A stretch of 64,000 nucleotides of DNA from Deltaproteobacteria bacterium (GTDB lineage: Bacteria; UBA10199; JACPAL01; JACOUP01). Below are positions 62,649 to 64,000 of the stretch, one piece after another (the first letter of the stretch is position 1; each line of letters begins with the position of its first letter). The notes under the pieces were generated by a model. The model saw only the letters and a list, made by a program, of their open reading frames with translations, was not told where the DNA came from and searched no databases. Location of the stretch: assembly GCA_016177765.1 (NCBI GenBank), contig JACOUP010000002.1, forward strand, positions 1 to 64,000, given 5' to 3'. The position numbers and the translations under genes were made by a program.

Positions 62649-63446
62649 ATGGAAAAAACATTCAGGATGATTCTGGAATACGATGGCACCGACTTCAACG
62701 GCTGGCAGTCCCAGGCCAGGGGGCGGACCGTCCAGCAGGTTCTGGAGAAAGGGTTGCATCGGCTCCTCCGGCAAAAAATAAAGGTGGTCGGGGCCAGCCG
62801 GACCGATTCCGGGGTTCATGCCTTGGGACAGGTGGCGCATTTCAAGGTCAATTGGAGCGGGTCCTGTCTCGGGTTCCGCCCAGCCGTGCTCACCCGTTCC
62901 GCTCGGCTGGGCGCCCGACCCTCGCCACCCGCTCCAATGTCTCGCCTCCGCCACTCCCTCAACGCCGTCTTGCCCGACGACGTTGTCGTCAGACAGATTG
63001 AAGAAATGGGGGCTTCTTTTCACGCCATCCGGTTGGCCAGGGAAAAGACCTATCTCTACCGGATCTGGAACCACTGGTCTCGCCCGGTCCTGGAAAAGGA
63101 TTTTGTCTGGCATGTTCGAGAACCTCTGGATTCACGGGCGATGAGGAAGGGGGCAAGGTATTTGGTTGGGCGGCATGATTTCTCGGCATTTAAAGGAAGG
63201 AACAGCGAAACCAAAACAAAAGTGAGAACAATTTATAAAATTAAAATATCCCCTTCCCTGATTCAAATCACCGGCAACGGTTTTTTAAAATATATGGTTC
63301 GCAATATTGTCGGGACTTTGGTAGAGGTAGGAAAGGGGAGGCGGTTGCCAGCCGAGGTGGGCAAAATTTTGTCGTCGAAGGATCGCAGAAAAGCGGGGAT
63401 GACTGCTCCCGCCCACGGGCTATTTTTGAAGGAGGTGGTTTACTGA
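62649..63446 (+). CDS. truA: tRNA pseudouridine synthase A with palindromic insert
   Basis: Encodes 265 aa from ATG 62649 (MEKTFRMILEYDGTDFNGWQSQ). The catalytic aspartate is in GASRTDSGVHALGQVAHF. TruA makes pseudouridine at positions 38-40 of tRNAs. Between HFKVN and LRHSLNAVLPDDVVV about 30 residues are inserted, starting SGSCLGFRPAV and ending PAPMS. They are coded by an 88-bp nested palindrome (62851-62938). The surrounding motifs are intact, so activity is likely kept. murD overlaps its stop by 1 nt. Confidence 0.95.
   Translation: MEKTFRMILEYDGTDFNGWQSQARGRTVQQVLEKGLHRLLRQKIKVVGASRTDSGVHALGQVAHFKVNWSGSCLGFRPAVLTRSARLGARPSPPAPMSRLRHSLNAVLPDDVVVRQIEEMGASFHAIRLAREKTYLYRIWNHWSRPVLEKDFVWHVREPLDSRAMRKGARYLVGRHDFSAFKGRNSETKTKVRTIYKIKISPSLIQITGNGFLKYMVRNIVGTLVEVGKGRRLPAEVGKILSSKDRRKAGMTAPAHGLFLKEVVY
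62851..62938. repeat. 88-bp nested palindrome inside truA
   Basis: Outer arms ATTGGAGCGGGT and ACCCGCTCCAAT (12 nt, exact). Inner arms TCGGG...CCGCCCAGCCG and CGGCTGGGCG...CCCGA, with a 17-nt centre. The sequence is different from families A and B but follows the same coding-palindrome plan. It would form a long cruciform or RNA stem. Confidence 0.85.
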
Positions 63447-64000
63447 TGGAGCTGGCAGGGAAAAGGGTATTTATTTTAGGACTCGACCAAGGGGTTGTTT
63501 CTGCGGCTCAGTTCCTGACGGATCAGAAAGTTCGTGTGACTGTTTTTGCCAGAACGCCGCGTAGCATCCATGAAAAGGTCCTCGCTTCGTTAAAAAAGAT
63601 CTCTTGCGATGTCCAATGGGGAGAGGTGGAGGAAAAGAGATTGTGTGAGGCGGGTCTCTTGGTTGCCGCCCCCGGTTATCGGTTTTACCGCTGGCCGCTT
63701 TCATTGGCCCGCCGCAAGGGAGTTCCGATCTGCAGTCTTTTGGAACTGGCCGGCTCCTTTTACAAAAAACCGGTGATTGCCGTGACCGGTTCGAATGGAA
63801 AAACAAGCACCATTGTCCTTTTACAGGCCTTTCTTAAAAAAGGGGGGGTCTCCCATGCCGTGGCGGGGGGTAGCTTTGCCTCTTATTTTGATCTTCTGCA
63901 GGAAAAGGGGAATGTTGATTATTTTGTTCTGGAAACGGGGAGTTTTGAACTGGAAGGGACGCAGAAGTTCCATCCCTGGATTGCCGTTTTTCTGAATGTC
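63446..64000 (+). CDS. murD: UDP-N-acetylmuramoylalanine-D-glutamate ligase (5' part)
   Basis: The gene runs off the window end; 185 codons are visible. The ATP P-loop is in VIAVTGSNGKTSTIVLL (about residues 112-128), and VLETGSFELEG matches the MurD ELSSFQLE-type motif. MurD adds D-glutamate to UDP-MurNAc-Ala in peptidoglycan synthesis. Its placement next to truA rather than in a cell-wall gene cluster is uncommon, and the N-terminal Rossmann motif reads LGLDQGV, which departs from the usual Gly-rich loop. MurC-like or other Mur ligases are less likely. Confidence 0.85.
   Translation, partial: MELAGKRVFILGLDQGVVSAAQFLTDQKVRVTVFARTPRSIHEKVLASLKKISCDVQWGEVEEKRLCEAGLLVAAPGYRFYRWPLSLARRKGVPICSLLELAGSFYKKPVIAVTGSNGKTSTIVLLQAFLKKGGVSHAVAGGSFASYFDLLQEKGNVDYFVLETGSFELEGTQKFHPWIAVFLNV

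Overview
The window is a gene-dense stretch of a Gram-negative bacterial chromosome, shown by the outer-membrane barrels, the TonB/ExbB/ExbD proteins, RseP and a type III export switch protein. The mix (merged ribosomal superoperon, Fur-type regulator, c-type heme proteins, PEGA-domain Ser/Thr kinase, FHA-GGDEF protein, isolated SctU/FlhB-like protein) resembles deltaproteobacteria-like or Bdellovibrio-like lineages, including uncultured ones. That placement is an inference and no lineage can be proved from this window alone.

Layout. 1-15148: end of tuf, then a continuous S10-spc-alpha superoperon (rpsJ to rplQ, including secY, adk, map, infA, rpmJ and rpoA; rpmD for L30 is absent). 15145-22031: a TlpA-like thioredoxin, a Fur-family regulator, and a run of envelope and redox genes headed by a Fur-box-like palindrome: two outer-membrane barrels, two heme-motif proteins, a flavinylation-motif protein, a four-helix membrane protein and ExbB/ExbD. 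22062-25953: tRNA-Ala(GGC), rlmN, mtnP, a PfkB kinase, a RodZ-like protein and a short recO. 25928-30722 (minus): two very large unrecognised proteins and a small membrane ORF. 30846-41234: a UbiB/AarF kinase, tonB, gcvP, and on the minus strand gcvH, gcvT, folD, an FHA-GGDEF protein and a Ser/Thr kinase. 41317-43359: an SctU/FlhB-like protein and an unknown protein. 43441-51258: rpsB-tsf-pyrH-frr-uppS-cdsA-dxr-rseP-tsaB. 51260-52726 (minus): a lipoprotein. 52858-60096: ilvB-ilvN-psd-pssA-leuA-zinc ribbon-leuB-asd, i.e. branched-chain amino acid, phosphatidylethanolamine and aspartate-family synthesis. 60131-64000: a beta-propeller protein, an outer-membrane barrel, truA and the start of murD. 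No gene-free stretch exceeds 300 bases.

The most unusual feature is short palindromic DNA elements lying in frame inside conserved genes. Family A is a 15-nt unit whose core is GGGTGATTCACCC or a variant. It occurs at 15 loci, 14 of them coding, in 12 genes that include rplC, rplR, rpsK, rplQ, rpsB, pyrH and gcvT. In all but one gene it is read in the same frame, giving peptides like KGDSPKG. Three loci share a compound version read as SHNGVSP. Family B has ends TGTAGGGG and CCCCTACA and occurs six times inside tsaB, always in one frame, with relatives in leuB and between genes. truA carries a third, 88-bp nested palindrome. They resemble in concept the coding palindromic elements described in Rickettsia, but the sequences differ and I do not recognise family A.

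The second notable system is the putative Fur-controlled envelope redox/iron cluster at 15682-22031. It looks like a porin, heme and flavin electron-transfer or iron-acquisition module coupled to ExbB/ExbD.
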